The notes below the pieces were generated by a model. It did no database searches, was not told the origin of the DNA, and saw only the letters and a program-made list of their open reading frames with translations. Below are positions 63,991 through 64,000 of a stretch of DNA of 64,000 bases, piece by piece. A program made the translations under genes and the position numbers. The stretch is taken from positions 248,001 to 312,000 of the forward strand of contig MU008215.1 of NCBI GenBank assembly GCA_010909165.1, read 5' to 3'. The stretch's first letter is position 1. The number at the start of each line of letters is the position of its first letter. This stretch comes from Anthoceros angustus (Eukaryota > Streptophyta > Anthocerotopsida > Anthocerotales > Anthocerotaceae).

Positions 63991-64000
63991 ACTGCTTATA

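Noticed and set aside
1-64000. tRNA, rRNA or other structured RNA genes
   Set aside because: None recognised by eye; the tRNA-complementary words found are retroelement primer sites.

Overview
This 64-kb window is plant nuclear DNA made almost entirely of decayed mobile elements and a recently amplified family of organelle RNA-editing factor genes. The best clue to the organism is a set of PPR genes whose C-terminal cytidine-deaminase-like domain is the DYW:KP type. It has a KKP motif where angiosperms have the PG box, HAE and CSDCH zinc/catalytic motifs, and a terminal GRP-like tripeptide (GRP, GRL, NRP) instead of DYW. As far as I know this class occurs only in plants with abundant U-to-C organelle editing: ferns, hornworts and some lycophytes. 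The repeat load and TTTAGGG-type interstitial telomere repeats fit a large fern genome best, but the sequence alone does not give the species.

Layout: 1-3 kb holds pieces of a MULE (Mutator-like) transposase, including a short MULE/PPR chimera. 3.5-5.5 kb is the 5' part of a Copia element with a primer-binding site. 7.2-9.1 kb is the 3' end of a minus-strand Copia element (called zeta here) carrying a gene-like ORF on the opposite strand. 9.9-10.6 kb is an unrecognised minus-strand gene remnant. 10.6-14.1 kb is a broken Copia element of family alpha with its 3' LTR. 14.1-16.2 kb is non-coding with tandem, telomeric and hairpin repeats. 16.3-19.2 kb is PPR copy A (+). 20.6-27.7 kb is a colinear minus-strand mosaic of at least three Copia families (alpha, eta, zeta), with a second and better preserved copy of the antisense accessory gene (24.3-25.0 kb, probably spliced) and an extremely GC-rich leader. 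27.7-30.6 kb is a plus-strand beta/alpha Copia chimera. 30.6-33.6 kb holds a second GC-rich block, an LTR fragment, an unrecognised minus-strand coding relic and an LTR-like repeat. 33.7-34.6 kb is a trihelix-type DNA-binding gene lying directly against Copia gamma (34.7-40.3 kb). 41.3-47.0 kb holds PPR copies C and B in tandem on the minus strand. 47.25-47.68 kb is a short hAT-like element with terminal inverted repeats and target duplication. 48-52 kb contains Copia gag scraps and an interrupted non-LTR-type reverse-transcriptase relic. 52.5-58.2 kb holds PPR copies D and E in tandem on the plus strand. 58-62 kb has little that can be recognised, and Copia delta (gag to integrase) runs off the right end.

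The PPR copies share one design: an N-terminal OSB-type 'PDF' motif, then P-L-S PPR triplets repeated almost identically every ~306 bp, then E motifs and the DYW:KP domain. Every full copy is broken by many small deletions, and all five are out of frame at the same point just before the deaminase domain. No copy reads as one intact ORF in this sequence. Either this is a cluster of decaying genes, or the assembly has a high deletion error rate; the two cannot be separated from the sequence alone. The most unusual signals are the spliced antisense gene shared by two Copia families, the PDF-PPR-DYW:KP architecture with its common split point, the GC-rich Copia leader, and the trihelix gene joined to a Copia gag.
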